From Catellatospora sp. KI3 (GTDB taxonomy: Bacteria > Actinomycetota > Actinomycetes > Mycobacteriales > Micromonosporaceae), in assembly GCF_029948125.1 (NCBI RefSeq), contig NZ_JASAMB010000027.1, forward strand, positions 1-64,000: a stretch of 64,000 nucleotides of DNA. The letters are read 5' to 3'. Position 1 is the stretch's first letter; each line of letters starts with the position of its first letter. Made by a program: the position numbers and the translations under genes. The notes beneath the pieces were generated by a model. The model ran no database searches and was not told where the DNA came from. It saw nothing but the letters and a program-made list of their open reading frames with translations. Positions 26,543 to 34,120 of the stretch are shown in pieces.

Positions 26543-27283
26543 TCAGCGGGTGGGGGTGTGGGTGGTGAGCCAGGTGGCGATGCGGGTGAGCAGTTCGTCG
26601 GAGGCGGCGTTCTCGGCGTGGCCGAAACCGGGCTCCAGCCACAGTTCCTTGGGCTCGGCGGCCGAGTCGAAGATCTGGTGGGCGTGCTCGACCGGGAAGT
26701 ACGCGTCGGCGTCCCCGTGCACCACCAGCAGCGGGGTCGGCGAGATCAGCGCCGCGGCCGCCCAGGGCTGCACCGGCTCGGTCGCCCAGCCGCCCGAGGC
26801 GATGCGGGTCTTCAAGGCCATCCGCCCGACCAGGCGCCCCAGCCGCCGCTCCAGCACCCAGTGCACGCGCCGCATCGGCGGGGTGCCCTTGTAGTACCAG
26901 CGGGCGGGTCCGCTGACGGCCGCGATGGCGTCGACGCCGCGCAGCAGGCCGGCGTGCCGGATCGCGACGCAGGCGCCCATGGAGAAGCCGACCGTGACGA
27001 CGCGGCGGTAGCCGAGTTCGCGGGCCCAGGCCACCGCGGCGTCGAGGTCGTGGATCTCGAGGTCGCCGACGGTGGACTCGCCGCCGGAGGCGCCGTGGCC
27101 CCGGAAGTCGAAGCTGACCACGCCGCCTACCTGCCCGAAGACGGCGGCGGCGCGGCGTACGGCCGGGCGCTGCCAGGAGCCGGTGAAGCCGTGCGCGAGC
27201 ACCACCGCGAGGTCGGCGTCGCCCGGGTCGTGCCAGGCGTCGACCGGTACCCCGTCGGTGGTGGTCAGGCTACGGCGCGGCAT
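26543..27283 (-). CDS. Alpha/beta-fold hydrolase
   Basis: 246 residues with the complete catalytic set. HGFTGSW forms the oxyanion turn, the nucleophile elbow is GFSMG (Ser101), the acid lies in VVHGDADAYFP, and the His is in PGFGHAEN. The cap region is small (YYKGTPPMRRVHWVLERRLG), closest in style to serine aminopeptidase_S33 or dienelactone-hydrolase-like esterases. The substrate is unknown. ATG at 27283 shares one base with the stop of the upstream monooxygenase-like gene (TGATG), so the two are probably translated together. Confidence 0.85.
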   Translation of the reverse strand: MPRRSLTTTDGVPVDAWHDPGDADLAVVLAHGFTGSWQRPAVRRAAAVFGQVGGVVSFDFRGHGASGGESTVGDLEIHDLDAAVAWARELGYRRVVTVGFSMGACVAIRHAGLLRGVDAIAAVSGPARWYYKGTPPMRRVHWVLERRLGRLVGRMALKTRIASGGWATEPVQPWAAAALISPTPLLVVHGDADAYFPVEHAHQIFDSAAEPKELWLEPGFGHAENAASDELLTRIATWLTTHTPTR

Positions 27284-27579
27284 CAGGCGTGCGGGACGTC
27301 CGTGAAGTGCTCGACCACCGGCGGGGCGGCGAAGAACGGGCCGATCAGGCCGCGCCAGGTGGTGAAGCGCTCGGTGGCGCGGAAGTTGTCCTCGTGCGCG
27401 GCGACGGTCTCCCACTCGACCAGCAGCACGAAGCGCGACGGCGACTCGATGCCGCGGGTCATCCGGACGCCGCGGCAGCCGGGGGTGCCCGCGAGCACCT
27501 CGTGCCCCTTCGCGTACGCGGCGGCGAACTCGTCCTCACGGCCGGGCTGGACTTCGATCAGGGCGACTTCGAGCACCAT
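27283..27579 (-). CDS. Antibiotic biosynthesis monooxygenase (ABM) domain protein
   Basis: 98 residues, a single dimeric alpha-beta barrel (ABM) domain: EVALIEVQPGREDEFAAAYA, then FVLLVEWETVAAHEDNFRAT and FTTWRGLIGPFFAAPP. Members include quinone-forming monooxygenases, heme-degrading enzymes and many of unknown role. No biosynthetic cluster is present, so a small stress or quinone function is more likely than antibiotic synthesis. It overlaps the hydrolase start by one base. Confidence 0.82.
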   Translation of the reverse strand: MVLEVALIEVQPGREDEFAAAYAKGHEVLAGTPGCRGVRMTRGIESPSRFVLLVEWETVAAHEDNFRATERFTTWRGLIGPFFAAPPVVEHFTDVPHA

Positions 27580-27623
27580 GAGGCGATCCTCGCACGACCT
27601 TCCCCGCTCCGGGCGCCGGGTCC

Positions 27624-27629
27624 TAAGGT
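27624..27629 (+). promoter_or_regulatory. pnuC: -10 element (TAAGGT) of pnuC, probably leaderless
   Basis: TAAGGT, six bases, then ATG at 27636. No Shine-Dalgarno sequence is present. No NAD riboswitch fits in the 56-base gap. Confidence 0.55.
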
Positions 27630-27635
27630 GTCCGC

Positions 27636-28277
27636 ATGCTGCACCGCCTCGCCGAACTGCTGCTCCAGCCCGCGTTCACGCTCGGCACGACCGAGGTCAC
27701 CTGGGCGGAGGTGCTCGGCTTCCTCACCGGCGTGGCCAACGTCTGGCTGCTGGTGCGCGAGCACATCGCCAACTGGGCCGTCGGCATCCTCAACGTCCTC
27801 CTGCTGCTGGTCGTCTTCTGGGACTCCGCGCTGTACGCCGACGCCGGGCTGCAGCTGGTCTATGTGGTGCTCGGCCTCTACGGCTGGTGGCACTGGCTCT
27901 ACGGCGGCGGCCGCCGCCGGGAGCTGGTGGTGTCGCGCACCTCGGCGGCGGAGTGGGGCTGGCTGGCGGCGGCGTCGGTGGCGGGCACGGCCGGGCTGTG
28001 GCTGCTGCTGACGCGGGTCACCGACTCGACCGTGCCGTGGGCCGACGCGGGCACGACGGTGCTGTCGCTGGCCGCGACCTACCTGCAGTGCCGCAAGAAG
28101 GTGGAGAGCTGGCTGGTGTGGATCGTCGCCGATCTCGTCTACATCCCGCTGTACCTGTACAAGGACCTGCGGCTGACCGCGGTGCTGTACGTCGTCTTCC
28201 TCGGCCTGTGCGTGGCGGGGCTGCGGGCCTGGCGCGGCGCGCTGCGGTCGCGCCCGGCGGTGGCGGTGCCGGCGTGA
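27636..28277 (+). CDS. pnuC: Nicotinamide riboside/mononucleotide transporter PnuC
   Basis: Membrane protein of 213 residues with about seven spans. PnuC hallmarks are TGVANVWLLVREHIANWAVG, LYGWWHWLYGG and the C-terminal SWLVWIVADLVYIPLYLYKD, which supply the substrate-binding Trp/Asn/Tyr residues. PnuC proteins are facilitators that depend on intracellular phosphorylation of the riboside. The next gene is a NadR-like kinase, overlapping by four bases (GTGA), so uptake and trapping are made together. Confidence 0.92.
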   Translation: MLHRLAELLLQPAFTLGTTEVTWAEVLGFLTGVANVWLLVREHIANWAVGILNVLLLLVVFWDSALYADAGLQLVYVVLGLYGWWHWLYGGGRRRELVVSRTSAAEWGWLAAASVAGTAGLWLLLTRVTDSTVPWADAGTTVLSLAATYLQCRKKVESWLVWIVADLVYIPLYLYKDLRLTAVLYVVFLGLCVAGLRAWRGALRSRPAVAVPA

Positions 28278-29353
28278 GCGCACGGTTCGGCCACGGGATG
28301 GTGGTGGGCAAGTTCTACCCGCCGCACGCCGGGCACCACCATCTGATCCGGGCGGCCGCGGCCGCCTGCGCCGAGGTGACCGTGGTGGTCGCCCCGGCGC
28401 GGGTCGAGTCGATCCCGCTGGAGCTGCGGCTGGACTGGCTGCGCGCCGAGCACGCCGACACGCCCTGGGTGGGTTTCGCGGGCCGCTACGACGACACCCG
28501 GGTCGACCTGGCCGATCCGGCGGTGTGGGAGGCGCACTGCGCGGTGTTCCGCGACGCCGTCGGCCACCGCCGGGTCGACGCGGTCTTCAGTTCCGAGGGG
28601 TACGGCGACGAGCTGGCCCGCCGCTTCGACGCGGTGCACGTGCCGGTCGACCCGGACCGCTCGGCGGTGCCGGTGTCGGGGTCGGCGGTGCGCGCCGATC
28701 CGGTGGCGCACTGGGACCGGCTGTCGCCGCCGGTGCGGGCCTGGTTCGCGCGGCGGGTGGTGGTGGTCGGGGCGGAGTCGACCGGCACCACCACGATGGC
28801 GGCGGCGCTGGCCGGGCACTACCGCGCCCGGGGCGGCAGCTGGGCGGGTACCCGCTGGGTGCCCGAGTACGGCCGGGAGCTGACCGAGCGCAAGCTGGGC
28901 GCGCTGCGGGCGGTCGACCCGGCGGCGACGGTCTTCGACGTGGTCTGGGACCGGGCCGACTTCGTCGAGGTGGCCCGGGCGCAGTCGGCGGCCGAGGATG
29001 CGGCGGCCGGGCAGGGCTCGCCGCTGCTGTTCTGCGACACCGACGCCCGCGCGACCGCGGTGTGGGAGGAGCGCTACCTGGGCGGCTCGTCGGAGCAGGT
29101 GCGCGCCCTGGCCCGGCGGCCCGACCTGTACCTGCTGACCTCCGACGCCGGGGTGCCGTTCCACGACGACGGGCTGCGTGACGGGGAACACCTGCGGTCC
29201 TGGATGACCGGGCGGTTCCGCGAGGTGCTGGCCGACTCCGGGGTGCCGGTGGTGGAGCTGACCGGCCCGCACCAGGCCCGGCTGGACACCGCGGTGGCAG
29301 CCTGCGCGCGGCTGCTCGGCGGCGGGTGGGCGCTGGCCGACCCGCTCGGCTGA
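28274..29353 (+). CDS. nadR: NadR-like NMN adenylyltransferase / ribosylnicotinamide kinase
   Basis: 359 residues in two parts. Residues 1-155 are a nucleotidyltransferase domain with VVGKFYPPHAGHHHL (HxGH at 18-21) and VSGSAVRADP, the second substrate motif. Residues from about 160 form an AAA/kinase-like domain with ESTGTTTMAAALAGHY at the P-loop position, then FCDTDARATAVWEERYLGG. No N-terminal HTH repressor domain is present, unlike E. coli NadR. The P-loop reads GTTT where a Lys is expected (GKST), so kinase activity is uncertain. The GTG start overlaps the pnuC stop. Confidence 0.87.
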   Translation: MSARFGHGMVVGKFYPPHAGHHHLIRAAAAACAEVTVVVAPARVESIPLELRLDWLRAEHADTPWVGFAGRYDDTRVDLADPAVWEAHCAVFRDAVGHRRVDAVFSSEGYGDELARRFDAVHVPVDPDRSAVPVSGSAVRADPVAHWDRLSPPVRAWFARRVVVVGAESTGTTTMAAALAGHYRARGGSWAGTRWVPEYGRELTERKLGALRAVDPAATVFDVVWDRADFVEVARAQSAAEDAAAGQGSPLLFCDTDARATAVWEERYLGGSSEQVRALARRPDLYLLTSDAGVPFHDDGLRDGEHLRSWMTGRFREVLADSGVPVVELTGPHQARLDTAVAACARLLGGGWALADPLG

Positions 29354-29418
29354 CCGATCATCTGAGCTGCGGGGTCGACCGTCCGGGCGACCCGGCAGGG
29401 GTTTGCGGGTTCGCGTGG

Positions 29419-29426
29419 TAGACAAT
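29419..29426 (+). promoter_or_regulatory. Candidate -10 region upstream of the TerC riboswitch
   Basis: TAGACAAT is the most -10-like sequence ahead of the riboswitch and would start transcription about 10 bases before the aptamer. No matching -35 is evident. Confidence 0.35.
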
Positions 29427-29434
29427 AGGGAAGA

Positions 29435-29590
29435 GCGGGAGGGGAGTATTCCCTCGCGACGGTGTCGTCAACACGGCTCCCCCCGGGCAGTGCGCCTGGT
29501 GTGATCCCGGCGCCGTCGGTCACCGGCCGGATCGTGGCCGGTGGCGGGAGAGACCTCCGGGGCAAAGGTATTGATGCCGACCGGAGGTCT
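29435..29590 (+). promoter_or_regulatory. yybP-ykoY (manganese) riboswitch controlling the TerC-family gene
   Basis: The aptamer signatures are present in order: GGGAGGGGAGTA (29437-29448), CGTCAACACGGC from 29466, a long variable arm, and GAGACCTCCGG closing at 29560. GGGAGG can pair with CCTCC as helix P1. The same CCTCCGG can instead pair with CCGGAGG (29581-29587), which is the ribosome binding site of the downstream gene; the competing stem is AGACCTCCGG with CCGGAGGTCT. Ligand binding should thus free the site, giving translational ON control. The family senses Mn2+ and is typically found before TerC-family exporters. Confidence 0.85.
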
Positions 29591-29594
29591 GTCT

Positions 29595-30599
29595 GTGAAC
29601 GTGTCCACGTGGGTCTGGGCGGCAACCCTCATCGGGTTGACCGCACTCCTCGCCGTCGACCTGCTGATCATCGGGCGTCGCCCGCATGAGCCCTCCATGA
29701 AGGAGGCGACCGGTTGGGTCGTCTTCTATGTGCTGCTGGCGTGCGTCTTCGGCGGCTGGATCTTCCTTAACTACGGTTCGCGGTACGGGCAGGAGTTCTT
29801 CGCCGGCTGGGTGACGGAGTACAGCCTGTCGGTGGACAACCTGTTCGTCTTCGTGATCATCATGAGCCGGTTCGCGGTGCCGCGCATATACCAGCAGAAG
29901 GTGCTGCTCATCGGCATCGTGCTGGCGCTGCTGATGCGCGGTGCGTTCATCGCCGCGGGCGCGGCGCTGGTGTCGCGGTTCGTGTGGGTCTTCTACCTGT
30001 TCGGCCTGTTCCTCATCTACACCGCGTGGCAGCTGACCCGGCACGGCGAGAGCGACGAGTCGGACTTCAAGGAGAACGCGCTGATCCGGTGGAGCCGCCG
30101 GGTGCTGCCGATCAGCAAGGAGTACGACGGCGCCCGGATGACCACGCACGTCGGCGCCAAGCGGATGTTCACCCCGATGCTGATCGTCATGATCGCGATC
30201 GGCACCACCGACCTGATCTTCGCGCTGGACTCCATCCCGGCCATCTTCGGCCTGACCAAGGAGCCGTTCCTGGTCTTCACCGCGAACGTGTTCGCGCTGA
30301 TGGGCCTGCGTCAGCTGTACTTCCTGCTCGGCGGCCTGCTGGACCGGCTGGTCTACCTGTCGCTGGGCCTGGCCGCCGTGCTCGGCTTCATCGGCGTCAA
30401 GCTGATCATGGAAGCGCTGCACGGCAACAACGTGCCGTTCATCAACGGCGGGGAGCCCATCACCAGCGTGCCGCACATCAGCATCGGCGTCTCGCTGAGC
30501 GTGATCGTGGGCATCCTCGCCGTCGCGACCGTGGCCAGCCTGATCAAGTCCTCGCGCGAGCCGAAGCCCAGCGAGCGGACGCCTACGCCGGTGGGCTGA
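29595..30599 (+). CDS. TerC-family membrane protein (probable Mn2+ exporter)
   Basis: 334 residues with about nine membrane spans. TerC signatures are YSLSVDNLFVFVIIMSRFAV and IGTTDLIFALDSIPAIFGLT, with conserved acidic residues within the membrane for metal binding. Known relatives (Alx/MeeF/YkoY) export manganese and help metallate secreted enzymes. GTG at 29595 sits seven bases after GGAGG (29583-29587), which the riboswitch can hide; the frame upstream from 29541 runs through the riboswitch and is not used. The 3' end overlaps the convergent peptidase gene by 17 bases. Confidence 0.9.
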   Translation: MNVSTWVWAATLIGLTALLAVDLLIIGRRPHEPSMKEATGWVVFYVLLACVFGGWIFLNYGSRYGQEFFAGWVTEYSLSVDNLFVFVIIMSRFAVPRIYQQKVLLIGIVLALLMRGAFIAAGAALVSRFVWVFYLFGLFLIYTAWQLTRHGESDESDFKENALIRWSRRVLPISKEYDGARMTTHVGAKRMFTPMLIVMIAIGTTDLIFALDSIPAIFGLTKEPFLVFTANVFALMGLRQLYFLLGGLLDRLVYLSLGLAAVLGFIGVKLIMEALHGNNVPFINGGEPITSVPHISIGVSLSVIVGILAVATVASLIKSSREPKPSERTPTPVG

Positions 30600-31305
30600 G
30601 CCGCACCCGGCCCGCCCCGACCAGCGTCGCCACGCGCGGGGCGGGCATGACCTCCTCGACCACCCGGCCGCCGTCGCCGCATGCGTGCAGCATGCGGCGA
30701 CCGCCGTCGGCGGGCGGGGCGGTGACGAAGCCGACGTGCGTGATCGAGCTCCGCTGCTCGCCGCCGAAGAAGTAGAGGTCGCCCGGCTGCTCCTGGCCCA
30801 GCTCGACCGGCTCGGCGGCGTGGAACTGGTCGTCGGCGTCGCGCGGCAGCACCACCCCCACCTGCCGGAACGCGAGGTGGACCAGCCCCGAGCAGTCGAT
30901 GCCGTAGGGCGACAAGCCGCCCCACACGTACGGCACGCCCAGCCAGGCGCGTGCCACCGGCACCGCCGCGGCCGGGTCGAAGGCCGTCGCGGGGTCGCCG
31001 TCGCGGACGGTGAGCTGGTCCAGGGGGAGCCAGCCGGGGTAGCCGCGGGGGTCGAGCTTGGCGGCTGGCTGGGCGGTGGCCACCACGCGCGCCCAGCCGT
31101 CGCGCACCTCCTCGATCAGCACCGGCTCGCCGTGCAGCAGCTGGGTGAGGATGCCGGTGTACATCCGCCCGGCGTCGTCGAGCCCGTCCACCCAGGATCT
31201 CGGGCTGCTGCACGGGCCGAGCGCGGCCGCGTCCAGTCCCGGCCGGGGGGAGTCCGGCCGCGCCCACAGCGTCGCCACCGGGGCCGCCACCGTCGCGTTC
31301 ATCAT
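30583..31305 (-). CDS. NlpC/P60 family peptidase with SH3 region (YkfC-like)
   Basis: 240 residues. Residues 1-110 form SH3b-like domains (MYTGILTQLLHGEPVLIEEV; YPGWLPLDQLT). The C-terminal NlpC/P60 domain has the catalytic Cys near 138 (GIDCSGLVHLAF) and His near 190 (ITHVGFVTAPP). There is no signal peptide, so it should act in the cytoplasm, like B. subtilis YkfC, which cuts gamma-D-Glu-diamino acid bonds in recycled muropeptides. The neighbouring L-Ala-D/L-Glu epimerase, 38 bases upstream, supports this. The start is ATG at 31305, after GAGGTGG; ATG at 31302 is equivalent. Confidence 0.87.
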   Translation of the reverse strand: MMNATVAAPVATLWARPDSPRPGLDAAALGPCSSPRSWVDGLDDAGRMYTGILTQLLHGEPVLIEEVRDGWARVVATAQPAAKLDPRGYPGWLPLDQLTVRDGDPATAFDPAAAVPVARAWLGVPYVWGGLSPYGIDCSGLVHLAFRQVGVVLPRDADDQFHAAEPVELGQEQPGDLYFFGGEQRSSITHVGFVTAPPADGGRRMLHACGDGGRVVEEVMPAPRVATLVGAGRVRLSPPA

Positions 31306-31343
31306 TGCCGCCACCTCGAATCGCCTCGTCACTGCGCCTGTCG

Positions 31344-32420
31344 TCACTGTGCCGCGCCGGACACGCCCAGTCCAGGGGCGTCGGGCAGGACCACGGCGGC
31401 CCCGTCGTAGCGGGGTCCGCCGACCACCGGGCTGCCGGCCAGCCACCAGCCGGCGTCCAGGTCGCTCACCACGGTCGTCGGGTGGGCCGCGACCAGGCTG
31501 GCCGCGGCGCCGATGCCCACCGGGCCCTCCATCATGGACCCGACGCAGGTGCCCAGCCCGTGCGCGGCCGCCAGCTCCAGCAGCGTGCGCGCGGTGCTCA
31601 GGCCGCCGCACTTGGCCAGCTTCACGTTGACCAGGTCGGCGGCGCGGCGCCGGATCACCTCGACCAGGTCGCGTACGCCGAAGACGGACTCGTCAGCCAT
31701 GATCGGCAGGTCCGCGCGGGCGCTGACCCAGGCCAGCCCGTCCAGGTCGGCGCGGGCCACCGGCTGCTCCACCAGCTCGACCGGCAGGTCCTCGGCGGCG
31801 ATGCGGTTGATGATGCGCACCGCGTCGCGCGGGGTCCAGCCCTGGTTGGCGTCCAGGCGGACCTTCACACCCGGGTCGACGGCACCGCACACGGCCCGGA
31901 TCCGGGCCAGGTCGCCCGCGGCGTCGGTGCCCACCTTCACCTTGATGACGGTGAAGCCCTCGGCGGTGCGCTGCTTCGCGGTGGCCGCCAGCGCCGAGGC
32001 CTCGCCTGCGGCGAGGGTCACGTCGGTGGGGACCCGCAGGGCGGTGCCGCCGAGCAGCCGTACCAGCGGAATGCCCAGGCGGCGCGCGGCCAGGTCGTGC
32101 AGCGCGACGTCCACGGCCATCTTGGCCGCCTCGTTGCCCACCACCGCGCGCGCCGCCTCGCGGCAGCGGGCGGCCAGGTCGTCGGGGTCGCGGCCGATCA
32201 GCAGCGGGCCCAGCACCTGCTCGACGCACGCCTGCGAACCGGCGATGCTGGCCCCGGTCACCGCCCACACCTGCGGCGCCTCGCCGAAGCCGGAGACGCC
32301 GTCGCTGTCGACGATCTCGACCAGCAGGGTCTCGACGGACGTGGCGCGGCGCAGCGCCGTCACGAACGGCGTGTGCAGCGGCGCGGAGACGGTGCGGGTG
32401 CGGACCTCGATGATCGACAC
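31344..32420 (-). CDS. Dipeptide epimerase (L-Ala-D/L-Glu epimerase type)
   Basis: Enolase-superfamily enzyme of 358 residues. The catalytic Lys pair lies in FTVIKVKVG near 158-162. The three metal ligands are in VRLDANQGW, ELVEQPV and IMADESVF, and the opposite Lys is in VNVKLAKCGG. The substrate-specifying DxD motif for dipeptide epimerases is present in VVSDLDAGWW. It should convert L-Ala-D-Glu from peptidoglycan to L-Ala-L-Glu for reuse. The GTG start at 32420 is seven bases after TATCGT on the minus strand. The YkfC-like peptidase follows at once. Confidence 0.88.
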   Translation of the reverse strand: MSIIEVRTRTVSAPLHTPFVTALRRATSVETLLVEIVDSDGVSGFGEAPQVWAVTGASIAGSQACVEQVLGPLLIGRDPDDLAARCREAARAVVGNEAAKMAVDVALHDLAARRLGIPLVRLLGGTALRVPTDVTLAAGEASALAATAKQRTAEGFTVIKVKVGTDAAGDLARIRAVCGAVDPGVKVRLDANQGWTPRDAVRIINRIAAEDLPVELVEQPVARADLDGLAWVSARADLPIMADESVFGVRDLVEVIRRRAADLVNVKLAKCGGLSTARTLLELAAAHGLGTCVGSMMEGPVGIGAAASLVAAHPTTVVSDLDAGWWLAGSPVVGGPRYDGAAVVLPDAPGLGVSGAAQ

Positions 32421-32427
32421 GCCCCAG

Positions 32428-32433
32428 ACGATA
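32428..32433 (-). promoter_or_regulatory. -10 element (TATCGT, minus strand) of the epimerase gene, probably leaderless
   Basis: TATCGT, seven bases, then the GTG start. The promoter lies beyond the hairpin at 32486-32511, so the epimerase-peptidase pair is likely a separate unit from the serine hydrolase gene. Confidence 0.45.
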
Positions 32434-32485
32434 ACCTGCGGCCAGCCCTTGCGAAAGAATTCTTCGGTAACGACTCGTACGGTGA

Positions 32486-32511
32486 AGGGCCCCTTTGTCG
32501 AACGGGGCCCT
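32486..32511 (-). terminator. Hairpin ending the serine hydrolase gene
   Basis: AGGGCCCC (32486-32493) pairs with GGGGCCCT (32504-32511) around a 10-base loop. On the minus strand it follows the hydrolase stop by 16 bases. It resembles the GGGCCC hairpin at 20471-20524. Confidence 0.6.
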
Positions 32512-32527
32512 CCATCGGCGCCGGTCG

Positions 32528-33358
32528 CTAGCCGCGCTCGGCCCAACTGGCCGCGGCGATCCGCCCCAGCAGGTCGCAGGCCTGCTCGTCGGACAGGTCA
32601 CCGGTCGTGCACACCGCCAGCAGGTACGGCTGCGCGCCGGCCGGATATACGATCGCGCTGCTGTGGCGCTCGCGCGGCACCCAGCCGTTCTTCAGTGCCA
32701 CCCGCGCGTCGGCGGGCAGCCCCCGGTGCAGGTCGTCGCGGCACTCCTGGGCGGCCAGGACGTCGATCATCTGGGCCGACCCGGCGGGCGAGGCGAGCCT
32801 GCCCGACTCCAGCGCGCCGAACAGGGCGGCCAGGTCGGCGGCGGTCACCTCGTTGCTGATCCCGGCGTCGCGGGCCGGGTAGTCCTCGATGCCGCGGTCG
32901 GTGTGCGCGCCGACCGCCCCGGCCAGCCGCCACACCTCGTTGACCTGCGCGAACGCCGACTCGTTGGGGCCGAGTGCGGCCAGCACCAGGTTGGTGGCCA
33001 GGTTGGACGATTTCACGATCATCCTGGTCGCCAGCCAGCGCAGCGGCACCTGCTCGCCCAGCCGGGCCCAGACCGCCTCGTCGCTGTCGTACTCCGGGTC
33101 GTTGCGGTAGGCGGGCGCGCCCGGCGCGGTGGAGACGTGCTCGTTGTGCACCAGCACCGGGGCGTCGAGGTCGAGCGACCCCGCCTCGGCGGCGCGCCAG
33201 GCGGCGACCATCACGCCGACCTTCATGGTGCTCGCGGCGTAGTGCCGGGCGTGCTCGGCGCGGGCGTACGCGGCCGGGCCGCCGACCGGCCCGAACCAGA
33301 CCGAGGCCGTCCCCGGGAACGCCGCCAACTCCTGCTCGAACGACTGCACAGTGGACAT
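32528..33358 (-). CDS. Serine hydrolase, class A beta-lactamase-like, without signal peptide
   Basis: 276 residues of the beta-lactamase2/PBP-like fold. Motif SxxK is STMK at 43-46, the second motif is SSN at 117-119, and KTG is replaced by KNG at 223-225. The class A deacylating ExxLN loop is not evident, so true beta-lactamase activity is doubtful. No secretion signal precedes the domain, which is odd for a beta-lactam or cell-wall enzyme and suggests a cytoplasmic esterase or peptidase, perhaps linked to the muropeptide genes downstream. ATG at 33358 is six bases after TAAGCT on the minus strand. Confidence 0.82.
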   Translation of the reverse strand: MSTVQSFEQELAAFPGTASVWFGPVGGPAAYARAEHARHYAASTMKVGVMVAAWRAAEAGSLDLDAPVLVHNEHVSTAPGAPAYRNDPEYDSDEAVWARLGEQVPLRWLATRMIVKSSNLATNLVLAALGPNESAFAQVNEVWRLAGAVGAHTDRGIEDYPARDAGISNEVTAADLAALFGALESGRLASPAGSAQMIDVLAAQECRDDLHRGLPADARVALKNGWVPRERHSSAIVYPAGAQPYLLAVCTTGDLSDEQACDLLGRIAAASWAERG

Positions 33359-33364
33359 GCTCGG

Positions 33365-33370
33365 AGCTTA
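33365..33370 (-). promoter_or_regulatory. -10 element (TAAGCT, minus strand) of the serine hydrolase gene, probably leaderless
   Basis: TAAGCT then CCGAGC then ATG at 33358. The divergent zinc-ribbon gene has its own -10 at 33406-33411, so two leaderless promoters face away from each other in 61 bases. Confidence 0.55.
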
Positions 33371-33405
33371 CTGAGAGCGGGGCGACACGCGAGGGCCGCG
33401 GCTTG

Positions 33406-33411
33406 TAGAGT
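33406..33411 (+). promoter_or_regulatory. -10 element (TAGAGT) of the zinc-ribbon membrane protein gene
   Basis: TAGAGT, eight bases, then GTG at 33420. The paralogue at 49590 has the same eight-base gap after TAGCAT. Confidence 0.5.
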
Positions 33412-33419
33412 GCGCCGCC

Positions 33420-34091
33420 GTGACTGACTTGATCCCTCCGCACCTGTCGGCCCCGGTGGCGGCCGTCGACCGCACCTACGCCTGTGAGAACTGCGGCTGC
33501 AGCCCCGCGGCGCCGATGACCTTCCGCGGCCACCGCGGCATGATCATTCTGATGTCGTTCCTCAAGAACAAGGGCGTCTACTGCCGCGACTGCGGCCTGG
33601 CCGTGTTCCGCAGCATGACCAGCCGGACCATGATCCAGGGCTGGTGGGGCTGGGCGTCGTTCGTCATCACCCCGTTCATCCTGCTGTACAACCTGTTCGG
33701 CCGGCTCAAGCTGAACAAGATGGCGGCGCCGGTCCCGTCACCCGACGGCTGGTCCGGTGCGCCGTGGCCGGCGGGCCGCCCGATCTACCTGCGCCCCACC
33801 ATCGTCGGCGCACTGGTCCCGCTGGCCGTGCTCGGCCTGATCGTCGTGGGGATCGCGACCGGCGGCGACTCGAGCAAGGTCGGCCAGTGCGTACGCGCGA
33901 CGGCCGGCGGCGACGTGACCTTCGTCGACTGCTCCAAGAGCAACGACGGTGTCGTCACCAAGGTGGTGGAGAGCGAGGACCAGTGCCCCAGCGACTCCAT
34001 CGCCACGGTGGAGGAGTACCGCGAGTCGCGCTACGGCGGCAGCAAGACCACCTACGACTACCTCTGCATCGGCGCCACCGAGCAGCTCTGA
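33420..34091 (+). CDS. Zinc-ribbon membrane protein with extracytoplasmic Cys-rich domain (paralogue 1)
   Basis: 223 residues, function unknown. The N-terminal cytoplasmic part has a split zinc ribbon, CENC (Cys22/25) and CRDCG (Cys55/58). A first hydrophobic segment is at about 77-94 (WASFVITPFILLYNLFG) and a clear membrane span at about 124-147. The C-terminal domain (VGQCVRATAGGDVTFVDCSK, with two further Cys) resembles LppU/SCO3897-type extracytoplasmic domains. A paralogue of the same length and architecture lies at 48919-49590. The start is GTG at 33420, supported by the -10 and by VTD at both paralogue starts. Confidence 0.8.
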   Translation: MTDLIPPHLSAPVAAVDRTYACENCGCSPAAPMTFRGHRGMIILMSFLKNKGVYCRDCGLAVFRSMTSRTMIQGWWGWASFVITPFILLYNLFGRLKLNKMAAPVPSPDGWSGAPWPAGRPIYLRPTIVGALVPLAVLGLIVVGIATGGDSSKVGQCVRATAGGDVTFVDCSKSNDGVVTKVVESEDQCPSDSIATVEEYRESRYGGSKTTYDYLCIGATEQL

Positions 34092-34120
34092 CCCGGGCTG
34101 CGGCCCTCTCCGTGGTCGGT

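Noticed and set aside
27580-27635. NAD-type riboswitch before pnuC
   Set aside because: Only 56 bases separate the genes, and a -10 element lies six bases before the ATG, leaving no leader for an aptamer.
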